Part shown: positions 11,819 through 24,313 of the stretch, piece after piece
Position numbering within the stretch: position 1 is the stretch's first letter
Layout: each line of letters opens with the position of its first letter
Assembly (NCBI RefSeq): GCF_008831285.2
Contig: NW_022204507.1
Span: forward strand, 2,588,814-2,652,813
From: Nymphaea colorata
Taxonomy: Eukaryota > Streptophyta > Magnoliopsida > Nymphaeales > Nymphaeaceae
Length of the DNA stretch: 64,000 nucleotides
Reading direction: 5' to 3'
Notes under the pieces: generated by a model
Seen by the model: only the letters and a program-made list of their open reading frames with translations
The model's database searches: none
What the model was told of the DNA's origin: nothing
Program-made: the position numbers and the translations under genes

Positions 11819-14800
11819 CTCCCCTTCAAGCTTGGCATACATGTCAAACATGCCAAGCTTGCTAACATTTTTCTCAAATTGAGATGTACATAAAGACTTG
11901 GTTAAGACATCAGCAACTTGATCTTCAGACTTCATATAGGGCAGGATCAACTCCTTAGAATCTATGCGTTCCCGTATGAAGTGACGATCGATCTCCACAT
12001 GTTTGGTTCTGTCGTGTAGGACTGGATTGTTTGCCAAGTTAATAGCCGACTTGTTGTCACAATACATCCTCATCTTCTCTTCCATTTTCACCCCAATATC
12101 TGCTAATAGAATTTTGAGCCATAACATTTCTGTAACCCCCATAGCAACCGCCCTGTATTCAGCCTCAGCACTGGACCTGGAACAAACTTCTTGTCTTTTA
12201 CTTCTCCATACCACCAGGTTACCTCCAAGAAAGATGCAGTATCTTGTGGTAGACCTTCTAGTATCTGTGCAACCTGCCTAGTCGGCATTAGAGTATCCTT
12301 CAATGCTGAGTTGACCTTGTCGAGTATAGAGCAGTCCTTTCCCTGGGTCATTTTTTAAGTATCCCAATACTCAGCACTTTTCCAATGACAATCAGTAGGG
12401 GCATGCATAAACTGACTTAACACACCCACAGCATACGTAATATCCGGGCGAGTAAGAGTGAGATAAATTAGTTTACCAACCAGCCGCTGATACCTCCCTT
12501 TTCCTTCCTCATCCAAGATTGTCCCAGCTTTGATACTTATCCTTGTGCTAGACTCCATTGGAGTAAGAAAAGGCCTGCATCCCAGTTTACCTGTCTCTTT
12601 TAGAAGATCCAAAGTGTATTTCCTTTGGCTCATAACAAGACCAGTCTCAGATCTAGCGATCTCAATTCCCAAAAAATACCTCAATTTACCTAGATCTTTG
12701 AGATCAAATTCAGCAGCTAACATTTCTTTCATCTTCCTTTTTTCTTCTTCGTCATCACCTGTGACAATCATATCATCAACATATACTAGTAGAAGGCTCA
12801 CCAGACCATTTCTCTGCTTGATGAAGAGGGTGTGATTACCATTTCCCTGTTTATATCCATTAGTCTTCATCACAACCCTTAGTCTTTCAAACCACGCTCT
12901 AGGGGACTGCTTGAGGCCATACAATGCTTTCTTGAGATAACAACACTTTCCTTTCTACGCATATCCAGGCGGCATGCTCATATAGACTTCTTCCTCAAGG
13001 TGACCATTCAAGAAGGCGTTCTTGACATCAAGTTGGTCCATGCTCCACTTTTTTTGTACTGCCAGAGCTAAGATGACCCTTACTGTCTTCAGTTTAGCAA
13101 CGGGAGCGAACGTCTCAAGATAGTCAATCCCATATTTCTGGCTAAACCCCTTTGCAACAAGACGAGCTTTATAGCGTTCTATAGTGCCATCAGGTTTGTA
13201 CTTCACAGTAAACACCCACTTGGAACCAACTAAGTGAGTTCCATTAGGAATATCAACAACCTCCCACGTATTGTTCTTTGCCAGGGCGTCCATCTCCTCT
13301 GTCATGGCCTGTAGCCATTTGGGATCCTCCCTGGCATCCTCCACTGACCTGGGAATAACAGCCATAGATAAAGAGGTAATAAAGCACTTATAGTCTTTAC
13401 TGAGTTTAGCATACGAAACAAATCTCTGAATAGGATGAGAAGTACATGACCTGGTGCCTTTGCGTAGGGCAATGAGAAGATCTTCATTCATTGGACTTGG
13501 ATCATCCGGGAAGCTCACAAGATCGGGATTGGTAACATCAACAACCTCCATCACATCCTTCTTCTTCCCGTTGTATACCTGACCAAACAAATGATCACGG
13601 GACTGTTCTTCCGCAGGGCCCCCCTCCATCTGACTGTCTCTGTCCTCACTGACTGTGTCTACCACACTCACACTCGGAGAACTGGCCGTGTAATCCAAGA
13701 AATCTGTGAACTGGATCAACTGATGCGAAGAATACTCGTCCACTCTCTCACCTAGACACTCCCCCTGAAGAGGATTCGCAGGGAAGTATGACTCATGTTC
13801 ATGAAAGGTAACATCCCTGGAGACATATACTCTGGAAGTGTTAGGGTCAACACACTTGTATCCCTTCTGGGTGGAGGAATACCCCAAAAAGACCGCTTTG
13901 ATGGACCGATGATCAAGTTTCTTGAGAGTGGGACTATGATCATGGACAAAGCAAACACACCCAAACACCCGAGGGGTCAAAGGCCAGGGATTCTGAGTAG
14001 GCCACAAAACAGAATAAGGGGAATGACCATTCAACACACGAGTAGGCATGCGGTTAATGAGATGAGCACTAGTTAGTAGTGCATCACCCCTGTACCGCTT
14101 AGGGACATGACGTTGAAACATGATGGCCCGGGTGACATTTAACAAATGACGGTTCTTCCTTTCAGCCATGCCATTCTGAGGAGGTGTGTAGCTACAGGAT
14201 GTTTCTTGTATAATCCCCTTGCTTCGCAAGAAGTCATCAAGGGATTGAGAGACATACTCTCGAGCATTGTCAGTAGGAAGGGTCTGAACAGGGGTTTGGA
14301 ATTGAGTTTCAACAAATGCAACGAAGTTTTTGACAATGCCGGGAACTTCACTACGTTCTTTCAACAAATACACGAATGTACACCGAGAGTAATCATCGAT
14401 AAGAGTCATGAAATAATGAAAACCACGACAAGTGGGTACTCCCGAAGGACCCCAAACATCAGAGTGAACCAAAGCAAATGGACGGCTGGTTTTATTGAAC
14501 GAAATAGGGTACGAGGCCCTAACATGCTTAGAACAGACTGAAACATCTTAGGAAACAACTGTTTAATGATTTAATCAACTGAAAAGGAATATGACCAAGT
14601 CTCTCGTGCCAGCGCATAATAACGGATCTGTCCTCCACGCCAGACAACTGTCCACTGGTGGTTGAAATCAAAGCAGAGGCAACCTGTACTGGCAGTCTGT
14701 AGAGTCCATCAATAGCCGAACCAATCCCAATCTTCTGCCCCGTCCCCAAGTCCTGCAGGAAACAACGATCAGCAGAGAATATTAGATTACAGTTTAGCTC

Positions 14801-16075
14801 TTTGGTAATACTGCTGACAGATAACAAATTTACGGGAATATTTGGAACATGCAGGGCATTATGAAGACAATATTTGTTCAGTAATGATAAACTCCCTTTT
14901 CCAGCCACAGAAATAGAAGACCCATCAGCCATAGAAACATGCTGCTGCCCAGAAGTCAACTTGTATTCTTGAAACATCTTAGGGTCCCCGGTCATATGAT
15001 GAGTAGCCCCACTGTCAACAATCCAATCACCGGGAGGGGAATTACCTTGATCACTAGTAGCCACAAGAGCCTGAGCTAACTTAGCTCCATCAGACGGAGA
15101 TGCATCCTCCGACGTAGTAGAAAGACGACTGATGTAAGCTTGTAGTTCCTTAATTTGATCCGGGGAAAGTCTCGACTTTTCACTACTAGAAGAACCACTC
15201 TGATTTGAGTCCTGCACAAGAGAACCTCGCCGACTAGACGGAGGGCGACCACGAACAAGTCTCTTCTCAGGGTGTAGATCCCAACAAAAATCAACATAAT
15301 GTCCTGACTTGTGACAATGTGTACATCGCCTAACAGGGCGCTGGCCAGACATAGAGGAACGACTAACAAAGGCCAAGGGACCATTCCCATGACTGAGGTC
15401 AATCTGCATCACTTGGCGTCTTTGTTCCTCGGATTCCACATAAACATCTTCTATTCCAGGAATCTCATCACAGTTGAGAATTTGACTCCGAATGGATTCA
15501 AACTCATCACGCAAGCCTCCAAGGAAAAGGAACGTCCGGTCCATCCATTCCTTTTCCCAGTACCGGGCATGATCAGAACCACAGTTCCAGTCATCATTCA
15601 CATGATAATCAAGTTCCTCCCACTTAGTTTTCAGGGCTGCATAGAAGGAGGCAACAGACAGGTCACCCTGTTTCAGAGAAAAAATACTGCGTTTAATCTT
15701 GTACGTACGCAGAACCCTTTTCTTGCGCCCATACATCCTCGCAAGCACAGTCCACATATCAAACGAAGTCGGCTTCCGCAGAATAAGAGGCTGAATATCA
15801 GCGGACACAGAGCTGATGATCCATACCTTAACCTGACTGTCTTCCAACACCCACGTCGCCCATTGAGGATCAGTTTTGCTGGGCGCCGGTTTGTCGCCTG
15901 TGATATAGGAAAGACGACCACGGCTCGTTATCCCAATTTCTAGAGCAGCAGACCAGGAGAGATAGTTGTCTTTAGTCAGACGAATGGGCGTGACCTGAAC
16001 CGGCAAGATCTCGCTCTTGGGAGCGCTGCCCGCGTCAAAGGCCACATCACTTTTAGGTGCAATCTCTTCCGCCAT
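11813..16075 (-). pseudogene. Element A gag-pol, broken
   Basis: Gag begins MAEEIAPKSD at 16075 (preceded by a GTG codon). The CCHC knuckle is CTHCHKSGHYVDFC; the protease motif is DSGATHHM. A small insertion near 14570 shifts the frame in the GAG-pre-integrase region. The next open block (14472-12955) holds the integrase core ([21 protein letters not shown]) and the start of reverse transcriptase, ending at an in-frame TAG after MPPGYA. A third block (12924-12355) carries YVDDM and ends at a small deletion near 12358. RNase H (ADIGV...CDNKSAINLAN) follows, and the stop codon lies inside the LTR. It cannot encode a complete polyprotein. Confidence 0.88.
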
Positions 16076-16365
16076 CACAAGCAGTCAAGTCAGAATGGCA
16101 GCAACAAGACAGCACGGCGGCTGAAACACCAGCACTACACGGAACCTTAGGGGTCGGCGACGGCGCTGGATAGCCCGACGGCGGCGACGCAGAGGCGTGA
16201 CGGCGCTGGATCGTCCGTCGGCGGAAAAGGAGACACCAACGGCAGCGGAAGCTACAAACGGCAAAAGGCAGCGGCGCTGGAACGTCCGACGACGGCGGCG
16301 CAAAAGATCCCAACGGCGGCGGCGCGGAAAACCCTAACGGCGTAGGCGGCAGCGGTGCAGGGGCG

Positions 16366-17115
16366 AAATGAAAAGTCTTGGATGTGTGCAATAAAGAAAA
16401 ATTCTATGAAGTTGAGGAAGTCAAGATTAGGAAATGCGATTGACAGAAGCCGCTCTATAAGATCTTGGCGGGTAGCAAAATGAGAGTTGAGAGCTGGGCT
16501 CGGGGCTTGTGTAGTCGTTCCTCTAGGTCAGTAATCAAGATTACCGGGCAAACATATAGGTGATTTATGTCTATTCCGCGAAGATAATGACTTATGAACT
16601 TCTTGCTCGTCGAACTCCGGTAAGTTGAAGCGGGTGGGACACATGATAAAGCTACACTTATCCACCAAAGCGGTAGAGCTTCGTAGTAGCTTTTAGCATG
16701 GTGAGGTATTCCCTCAAAGGTGAAGGTCGGCCTGAAAAGAAAAACAAGAAAAAAAAATCAAAAGGCAAAAAGTCGAATGTAAAAAAAAAACAAAAAAAAC
16801 AAAAGGTGAAGGTTGAACTCGCAGGAATTGAATGTGACAATCTTTCGTGGATGTGCAATTATAGGGTCAATATCTTTTCCTCTTTTTGATTACCTAAGAT
16901 GTTGAGGGTGATTCTTTTATGTTCATATTTTGGAAATTGAATGATATCCCTTCTAGCGATACGATGGCATGGATGCGAAATTAATCTTGGTGCTTATATG
17001 GTACTATGGATAAACGAAGGGCATGTTATTTGCACAACACAATCACTCAAGCTTATGAGTTAAATTGATCATTTTGAAATATTTCAAAGTAAAATCTTGA
17101 CATCTCTCATATGCA
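16366..17115. other. Spacer between copia pieces A and C
   Basis: No gene is recognised. A lysine-rich frame at 16698-16889 comes from A-rich DNA. Its MVRYS start recalls ribosomal protein uL22, but nothing after it fits that family. Confidence 0.35.
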
Positions 17116-17423
17116 GTCGACTTACGCAAAATCAGAGGCTGAATATCGGCGGACACAGAACTAATGATCCATACTTTAACTTGACTATCTTCCAATGCCC
17201 AAGTCGCCCATCGCGGGTCCGTTTTAGAAGGCGCAGGTTTCTCCCTAGTAATATAGGACAGGCGACCGCGGCTGGTTATCCCGATTTCTAGGGCTGCAGA
17301 CCAAGACAGATAGTTGTCTTTGTTCAGCCGGATAGAGGTGACTTGAACAGTCAAGTTCTCGCTCTTGGTATTACTGCCCGTGTCAAAGGCAACATCTATC
17401 TTGGGAGTCATCTCTTCTGCCAT
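17116..17423 (-). pseudogene. Element C gag, N-terminal fragment
   Basis: The ATG is at 17423. The protein begins MAEEMTPKIDVAFDTGSNTK and continues through DNYLSWSAALEIGITSRGRL and a block ending QPLILRKS, after which it runs into unrelated sequence. About 100 gag residues remain; the knuckle and everything after it are missing. Confidence 0.8.
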
Positions 17424-17760
17424 CACAATCACCAAAGAGACGCAATACCCAGCACAAGGAGACGCGGCACCAGTACCAGAGACGACAGACAAGAGGTGGC
17501 GGAGGCGGAAGAAACACTGGTGGCGGCGGGAAAAACCTTGACAGCGACGGCGGTGGTGGAGAATTGCGGCGCTGGAACAGGCGACGGCGGCGGCGCTGGA
17601 ACAGGCGACGGCGGCGGCGCTGGAATGACCCTGGAACAGACGACGACGGCGACTGCGCAAGGAGAAACAATGGCGGAAAAAACGACGGCGGCGGCTAAAA
17701 GAAACACCAGCAGCGGCGCGGCGGAAACACACGATCACAGAGCAAATCCCACACGCGTTG

Positions 17761-17772
17761 GCTCTGATACCA
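17761..17772 (-). other. Primer binding site of element C
   Basis: TGGTATCAGAGC on the element strand, complementary to the 3' end of initiator tRNA-Met and directly next to the LTR. Confidence 0.85.
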
Positions 17773-18057
17773 TGTAGAAATATGCAACGGAAGAGAGAAA
17801 CAGAGAAGAAACACACGATGTACGTGGAAAACCTCAAGAAGAGGTGAAAAACCAAGGAGAAGCTCTAACCTAGGGGCAAAACCGCAACCCTAGGAGAGAG
17901 AAAATTAATTCTACTTAATCAACAGATTTACAATAAGTGGAGATTATAAGAGAAAGAGGTAGAGAGCCCACCTAGGGTACCGAGCCAGCCTCGGTATCCA
18001 TGCTCATGGGACCGGGTCCATATCCGGACCCGGTTCCCTATTACAAGATATTCTAAC
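17773..18057 (-). repeat. 5' LTR of element C
   Basis: About 285 bp. On the element strand it starts near GTTAGAATATC (the expected TG terminal base is altered) and ends TTTCTACA. It contains a GGGTCC...GGACCC foldback like the other LTRs here, and retains a TATA-like stretch in reverse (CTTATAATCTCC). Confidence 0.8.
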
Positions 18058-19333
18058 TGCCCCATATCTCTTGCCTAACCCATCTCCACTGATCGCCTTA
18101 GGTATTGTACTTGTCCAGTATAGGTCAAGGTTATTGGTTTCATTTATTTTCAGTAGGATCATATTCTTTCTTAGTTAGATTGTTTTAGTTTTGCTGAGTT
18201 GGGCAAGTGTTGGATTGATTTATAGTAGTTCAATCGTTTTATTTTATTTTCTGCTTTAGTGGTTTTCCAGCATAGTGCTTGTCATGTTAATTTTCACTTT
18301 CATTGTAGCATAAGGTTGTTTAGAAGCTTTGTTCACATAGTTGCTTGGTTTTTTATTTTTTCTATCTTTCCTCAATTCTTTTGATAAATAAAACTTGATC
18401 AAGTTCTTGGGTCTACTATTGCGTCACATTCTTGATGTAGTCTTTGAACTACATATCTACATTGCTTAAATTTGTAGGTTGCTTGATTGATTATCTATGA
18501 CAGCAGCATCGCATCTAAGTGGTCAGTAGTTACGGTTGCACAGGGGTGTGTGTGTGTCTCTAATATGTTTCTTTTTCATTCGTTTGTTATTTTATTGTGT
18601 ATTTCATTCTTTTGGTTTAATGATAGTTAAGAGAAAGGTTAGGGAAGCAAAGATGAAAGAACTGCAAATTAGTCTTTCTTTTTTCATTTTAAATTATTTC
18701 TCAAGTTTGTCTGACTTGTAAATGTAATGCTAGTGGTGTTCCTGTGTGTCACTGTATTATAATAATGTGTGACGTTCTTAGGTTGCAAACTTCATTGAGG
18801 AAAAAGGGGGCAGGTTTTTAGTTGGATGTCAATTGGAGTTTGTTTGTCCATATTCATTTATTTAAAAGAAAATGAGTGGCTTTGGATCTTGCTTCTTAGG
18901 AGAGAGAGGCCCCTTTCATGGCGACTTGACTTTCCCACCCTTTCACTCAAAAGAATTACCACAGGAGCATTAGCAAATGTAGCAATAGTTATTGGTATTT
19001 TAGCAACACCATGATTGTTTTATAGATGAAATGCTTCCTAGCGTGATGATAAGGGAAGGGTGGTCACAGGGAAAGGTGCCAGATGCGACCACCTTAACAT
19101 GCATAGACCCCATCAAATGTGTTTCCAAAAGTGTGCTTGACGTGGACATGAGAGGATTTCACTTGAACTGCTTGGGCAAACAGCGAAGAAGCATCTGCAG
19201 CTGTAAATAGAGAGGTACCTTCGATCAAGAAGCTGCACCAGCAGTATAGTAAACTGGCCTTCTTTGTCTTTTCTGTTACAGGTTGCAAAGGGACACACAA
19301 AGTGAGAGCAGGAGAAAGCTCCATTCCTCATTC
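18058..19333. other. Host-like flank left of element B
   Basis: AT-rich, intron-like sequence. Near the right end, 19094-19333 has modest open frames on both strands. On the plus strand a polypyrimidine tract and AG at about 19280 are followed by a short open frame that would have continued across the B insertion point into 24596 and beyond before a stop. I do not recognise a protein. Confidence 0.3.
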
Positions 19334-19338
19334 AATAT

Positions 19339-19621
19339 TGTTAAAATAGATGTAATGGGGAACCGGGTCCATTTCTGGACCCGGTCCCATGGGGCACGGG
19401 TACCGAGGCCGGCTCGGTACCCTAGGCGGCATTCTTCTCTCCCTCCTATATAATCTTCACTTAAGTGTAATTGTGTGATTAAGTGAATATAATTTTCTCT
19501 CTCCTAGGGTTGCGGTGTGCACCTAGGTCAGAGCTTCCCGTGGTTTTTTCCTCTTTCTGAGGTTTTTCCACGTATATCGTGTGTTCCTCTCTTATTCTTT
19601 CGTGTGTTGCATGTTTCTACA
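19339..19621 (+). repeat. 5' LTR of element B
   Basis: 283 bp, TGTTAAAATAG...TTTCTACA. Perfect 10-bp arms ACCGGGTCCA (19362-19371) and TGGACCCGGT (19376-19385) form a hairpin, followed by a GGTACCGAG...CTCGGTACC palindrome. A TATATAA box lies at about 19446. Confidence 0.95.
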
Positions 19622-19633
19622 TGGTATCAGAGC
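19622..19633 (+). other. Primer binding site of element B
   Basis: TGGTATCAGAGC immediately after the LTR, matching the initiator tRNA-Met 3' end. Confidence 0.9.
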
Positions 19634-20006
19634 CGTGAGATCGTTCGGCTTCGTCTCGTATTTTCGTAGTCGCCCCTGCACCGCTGCCGCCTGCGCCGTT
19701 AGGGTTTCCCGCGCCGCCGCCATTGGGATCTTCTGCGCCGTCGCCGTCAGACGATCCAGCGCCGCCGCCTGTTGCCGCTTGTGACTTCCGCTGCCGTGGG
19801 TGTCTCCTTTTCCACCGTCGAACGATCCAGCGCCATCACATCTTTCCGCTGCCGTGGGTGTCCAGCGCCGTCACGCCTCTGCGTCGCCGCCATCGGGCGA
19901 TCCAGCGCCGTCGCCGACACCTAAGGTTTCGTGTGGTGCTGGTGTTTCAGCCGCCGCCGTGCTGTCTTGCTGCTGCCTGGTGTTGTGTCTGACTTGACTG
20001 CTTGTG

Positions 20007-23000
20007 ATGGCAGAAGAGATTGCACCTAAAAGTGATATGGCCTTTGACGCGGGCAGCGCTCCCAAGAGCGAGATCTTGCCGGTTCAGGTCACGCCCATTC
20101 GTCTGACTAAAGACAACTATCTCTCTTGGTCTGCTGCTCTCGAGATTGGGATAATGAGCCGTGGTCGTCTTTCCTATATCACAGGCGACAAACCGGCGCC
20201 CAGCAAAACTGATCCTCAATGGGCGACGTGGGTGTTGGAAGACAGTCAGGTTAAGGTGTGGATCATCAGCTCTGTGTCCGCTGATATTCAGCCTCTTATT
20301 CTGCGGAAGCCGACTTCGTTTGATATGTGGACTGTGCTTGCAAGGATGTATGGTCGCAAGAAAAGGGTTCTGCGTACGTATCAGATTAAACGCAGTATTT
20401 ATTCTCTGAAACAGGGTGACCTGTCTGTTGCCTCCTTCTATGCAGCCCTGAAAACTAAGTGGGAGGAACTTGATTATCATGTGAATGATAACTGGGACTG
20501 TGGTTCTGATCATGCTCGGTACTGGGAAAAGGAATGGATGGACCGGACGTTTCTCTTCCTTGGAGGCTTGCGTGATGAGTTTGAATCCATTCGGAGTCAA
20601 ATTCTCAACTGTGATGAGATTCCTGGAATAGAAGATGTTTATGCCAGAGTGGAATTCGAGGAACAAAGACGCCAAGTGATGCAGATTGACCTCAGTCATG
20701 GGAATGGTCCCTCGGCCTTTGTTAGCCGTTCCTCTGTGTCTGGCCAGCGCCCTGTTAGGCGATGTACACATTGTCACAAGTCAGGACATTCTGTTGATTT
20801 TTGTTGGGATCTACACCCTGAGAAGAGACTTGTTCGTGGTCGCCCTCCGTCTAGTCGGCGAGGTTCTCTTGTGCAGGACTCAAATCAGAGTGGTTCTTCA
20901 AGTGGTGAAAAGTCGAGGCTTTCCCCGGATCAAATCAAGGAACTACAAGCTTACATCAGTCGCCTTTCTACTACGTCAGAGGATACATCTATGTCTGATG
21001 GAGCTAAGTTAGCTCAGACTCTTGTTGCTACTACTGATCAAGGTAATTCCCCTCCCGGTGATTGGATTGTTGACAGTGGGGCTACTCATCATATGACCGG
21101 GGACCCTAAGATGTTTCAAGAATACAAGTTGACTTCTGGGTAGCAGCGTGTTTCTATGGCTGATGAGCCTTCTATTTCTGTGGCTGGAAAAGGGAGTTTA
21201 TCATTACTGAACAAATATTGTCTTCATAATGCCCTGCATGTTCCTAATATTCCCGTGAATTTGTTATCTGTCAGCAGTATTACCAAATAACTAAACTGTA
21301 ATCTAATATTCTCTGCTGATCGTTGTTTACTGCAGGACTTGGGGACGGGGCAGAAGATTGAGATTGGTTCGGCTATTGATGGTCTCTACAGAATGCCAGT
21401 ACAGGTTGCCTCTGCTTTGATTTCAGCCACCAGTGGACAGTTATCTGACGTGGAGGACAAATCCGCTATTATGCGCTGGCACGAGAGACTTGGTCATCTT
21501 CCTTTTCAGTTGATTAAACAATTGTTTCCTAAGATGTTTCAGTCTGTTTCTTTGGACACCTTCGCCTGTGAAGTGTGCCAGTTGTCTAAGCATGTTAGGG
21601 CCTCGTACCCTATTTCGTTCAATAAAACCAGCCGTCCTTTTGCTTTGGTTCACTCTGATGTTTGGGGTCCTTCGGGAGTACCCACCTGTCGTGGTTTTCA
21701 TTATTTCATGACTCTTATCGATGACTGCTCTCGGTGTACGTTCGTGTACTTGTTGAAAGAACGTAGTGAGGTTCCCGGCATTGTCAAAAACTTCGTTGCA
21801 TTTGTTGAAACTCAATTCCAAACCCCTGTTCAGACCCTTCCTACTGACAATGCTCGAGAGTATGTCTCCCTATCCCTTGATGACTTCTTGCGAAGCAAGG
21901 GTATTATACATGAAACATCCTGTAGCTACACACCTCCTCAGAATGGCGTGGTTGAAAGGAAGAACCGTCATTTGTTAAATGTCACCCGGGCCATTATGTT
22001 TCAATGTCATGTCCCTAAGCGGTACTGGGGTGATGCACTTCTCACTAGTGCTCATCTCATTAACCGTATGCCTACTCGTGTGTTGAATGGTCATTCCCTT
22101 ATTCTGTTTTGTGGCCTAATCAGAGTCCCTGGCCTTTGACCCCTCGGGTGTTTGGGTGTGTTTGCTTTGTCCATGATCATAGTCCCACTCTCAAGAAACA
22201 TGATCCTCGGTCCATCAAAGTGGTTTTTTTGGGGTATTCCTCCACTCAGAAGGGATACAAGTGTGTTGACCCTAGCACTTCCAGAGTCTATGTCTCCAGG
22301 GATGTTACCTTTCATGAACATGTGGCATACTTTCCTGCGAATCCTCTTCAGGGGGAGTGTCTAGGTGAGAGAGTGGACGAGTATTCTTCGCATCAGTTGA
22401 TTCAGTTCACAGATTTCTTGGATTACACGGCTAGTTCTCCGAGTGTGAGTGTGGTTGACACAGTCAGTGAGGACAGAGACAGTCAGATGGAAGGGGGCCC
22501 TGTGGAAGAACAGTCCCGTGATCATTTGTTTGGTCAGGTATACAACAGGAAGAAGAATGATGTGATGGAGGTTGTTGATGTTACCAATCCCGATCTTGTG
22601 AGCTCCCCGGATGATCCAAGTCCAATGAATGAAGATCTTCCCATAGCCCTACGCAAAGGCACCAGGTCATGTACTTCTCATCCTATTCAGAGATTTGTCT
22701 CGTATGCTAAACTCAGTAAAGACTACAAGTGCTTTATTACCTCTTTATCTATGGCTGTTATTCCCAGGTCAGTGGAGGATGCCATGGAGGATCCCAAATG
22801 GCTACAGGCCATGACAGAGGAGATGGACGCCCTGGCAAAGAACAATACGTGGGAGGTTGTTGATATTCCTAATGGAACTCACTTAGTTGGTTCCAAGTGG
22901 GTGTTTACTGTGAAGTACAAACCTGATGGCACTGTAGAACGCTATAAAGCTCGTCTTGTTGCAAAGGGGTTTAGCCAGAAATAGAAATATGGGATTGACT

Positions 23001-24313
23001 ATCTTTAGACGTTCGCTCCCGTTGCTAAACTGAAGACAGTAAGGGTCATCTTAGCTCTGGCAGTACAAAAGAAGTGGAGCATGGACCAACTTGATGTCAA
23101 GAACGCCTTCTTGAATGGTCACCTTGAGGAAGAAGTCTATATGAGCATGCCGCCTGGATATGCGCAGAAAGGAAAGTGTTGTTATCTCAAGAAAGCATTG
23201 TATGGCCTCAAGCAGTCCCCTAAAGCGTGGTTTGAAAGACTAAAGGTTGTGATGAAGACTAATGGATATAAACAGGGAAATGGTGATCACACCCTCTTCA
23301 TCAAGCAGAGAAATGGTCTGGTGAGCCTCCTACTAGTATATGTTGATGATATGATTGTCACAGGTGATGACGAAGAAGAAAAAAGGAAGATGAAAGAAAC
23401 GTTAGCTGCTGAATTTGATCTCAAAGATTTGGGTAAACTGAGGTATTTTTTGGGAATTGAGATTGCTAGATCTGAGACTGGTCTTGTTATGAGCCAAAGG
23501 AAATACACTTTGGACCTTCTAAAAGAGACAGATAAACTGTGATGCAGGCCCTTTCTTACTCCAATGGAGTCTGGCAGAAGGATAAGTATCAAAACTGGGA
23601 CGATCTTGGATGAGGAAGGAAAAGGGAGGTATCAGTGGCTGGTTGGTAAACTCATTTATCTCACCCTTACTCGCCCGGATATTACGTATGCTGTGGGTGT
23701 GTTAAGTCAGTTTATGCATGCCCCTACTGATTGTCATTGGAAAAGTGCTGAAAGAGTATTGGGATACTTAAAGAATGACCCAGGGAAAGGACTGCTCTAT
23801 ACTCGACAAAGTCAACTCAGTATTGAAGGATACTCTGACGCCGACTGGGCAGGTTGCACAGATACTAGAAGGTCTACCACATGATACTGCTTCTTTCTTG
23901 GAGGTAACCTGGTGGTATGGAGAAGTAAAAGACAAGAAGTTTGTTCCAGGTCTAGTGCTGAGGTTGAATACAGGGCGGTTGCCATGGGGGTTACAGAAAT
24001 GTTATGGCTCAAAATTTTGTTAGCAGATATTGGGGTGAAAATGGAAGAGAAGATGAGGATGTATTGTGACAACAAGTCGGCTATTAACTTGGCAAACAAT
24101 TCAGTCTTGCACGACAGAACCAAACATGTGGAGATCGATCGCCATTTCATACGGGAACGCATAGATTCTAAGGAGTTGATCCTGCTCTACATGAAGTCTG
24201 AAGATCAAGTTGCTGATGTTTTAACTAAGTCTTTATGTACATCTCAATTTGAGAAAAATGTTAGCAAGCTTGGCATGTTTGACATGTATGCCAAGCTTGA
24301 GGGGGAGTGTTAA
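20007..24313 (+). pseudogene. Element B gag-pol, broken
   Basis: Gag starts at ATG 20007 after a GC-rich leader of about 385 bp. It has the CCHC knuckle CTHCHKSGHSVDFC and the protease motif DSGATHHM, and stops at TAG 21141-21143. Later lesions are a frameshift near 21165, a TAA near 21288, a frameshift near 22105 in integrase, an extra segment with a stop near 22982, TAG at about 23007, TGA at about 23540 in reverse transcriptase and TGA at about 23882 in RNase H. The integrase catalytic blocks (LIDDCS, TDNARE, QNGVVERKN) and YVDDM remain readable. At the GYAQKGK position B has CAG, where A and E have TAG. The last stop codon lies inside the 3' LTR. Confidence 0.9.

Larger units (their letters stand above)
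11535..16365 (-). mobile_element. Ty1/copia element A, 5' truncated, minus strand
   Basis: The element reads right to left: GC-rich leader (16365-16076), gag, protease, integrase, reverse transcriptase, RNase H, polypurine tract, 3' LTR. Its sequence stops matching elements B and E at about 16365, inside the leader, so the 5' LTR and primer site are absent. The LTR and coding sequence place it in the same family as B and E, closer to E, with which it shares an in-frame stop in the reverse transcriptase region. Confidence 0.9.
17116..18057 (-). mobile_element. Ty1/copia element C, 5' end only, minus strand
   Basis: Reading right to left it has a 285-bp LTR, a tRNA-Met primer site, a GC-rich leader and the first part of gag, then stops at about 17116, where gag homology to A, B and E ends. 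The LTR and gag are clearly diverged from A, B and E. C and A are therefore different insertions, although both lie on the minus strand and would look like complementary halves. Confidence 0.85.

Noticed and set aside
16698-16889. Ribosomal protein uL22-like start (MVRYS)
   Set aside because: Only five residues agree; the rest is lysine repeats from A-rich DNA.
17343-17777. 144-codon Thr/Gly/Ala-rich frame on the plus strand
   Set aside because: It is the complement of the GC-rich copia leader, with triplet-repeat composition.
16690-18057. C as the missing 5' half of element A
   Set aside because: The LTR and gag of C are clearly diverged from A, and gag segments overlap between the two pieces, so they are separate insertions.
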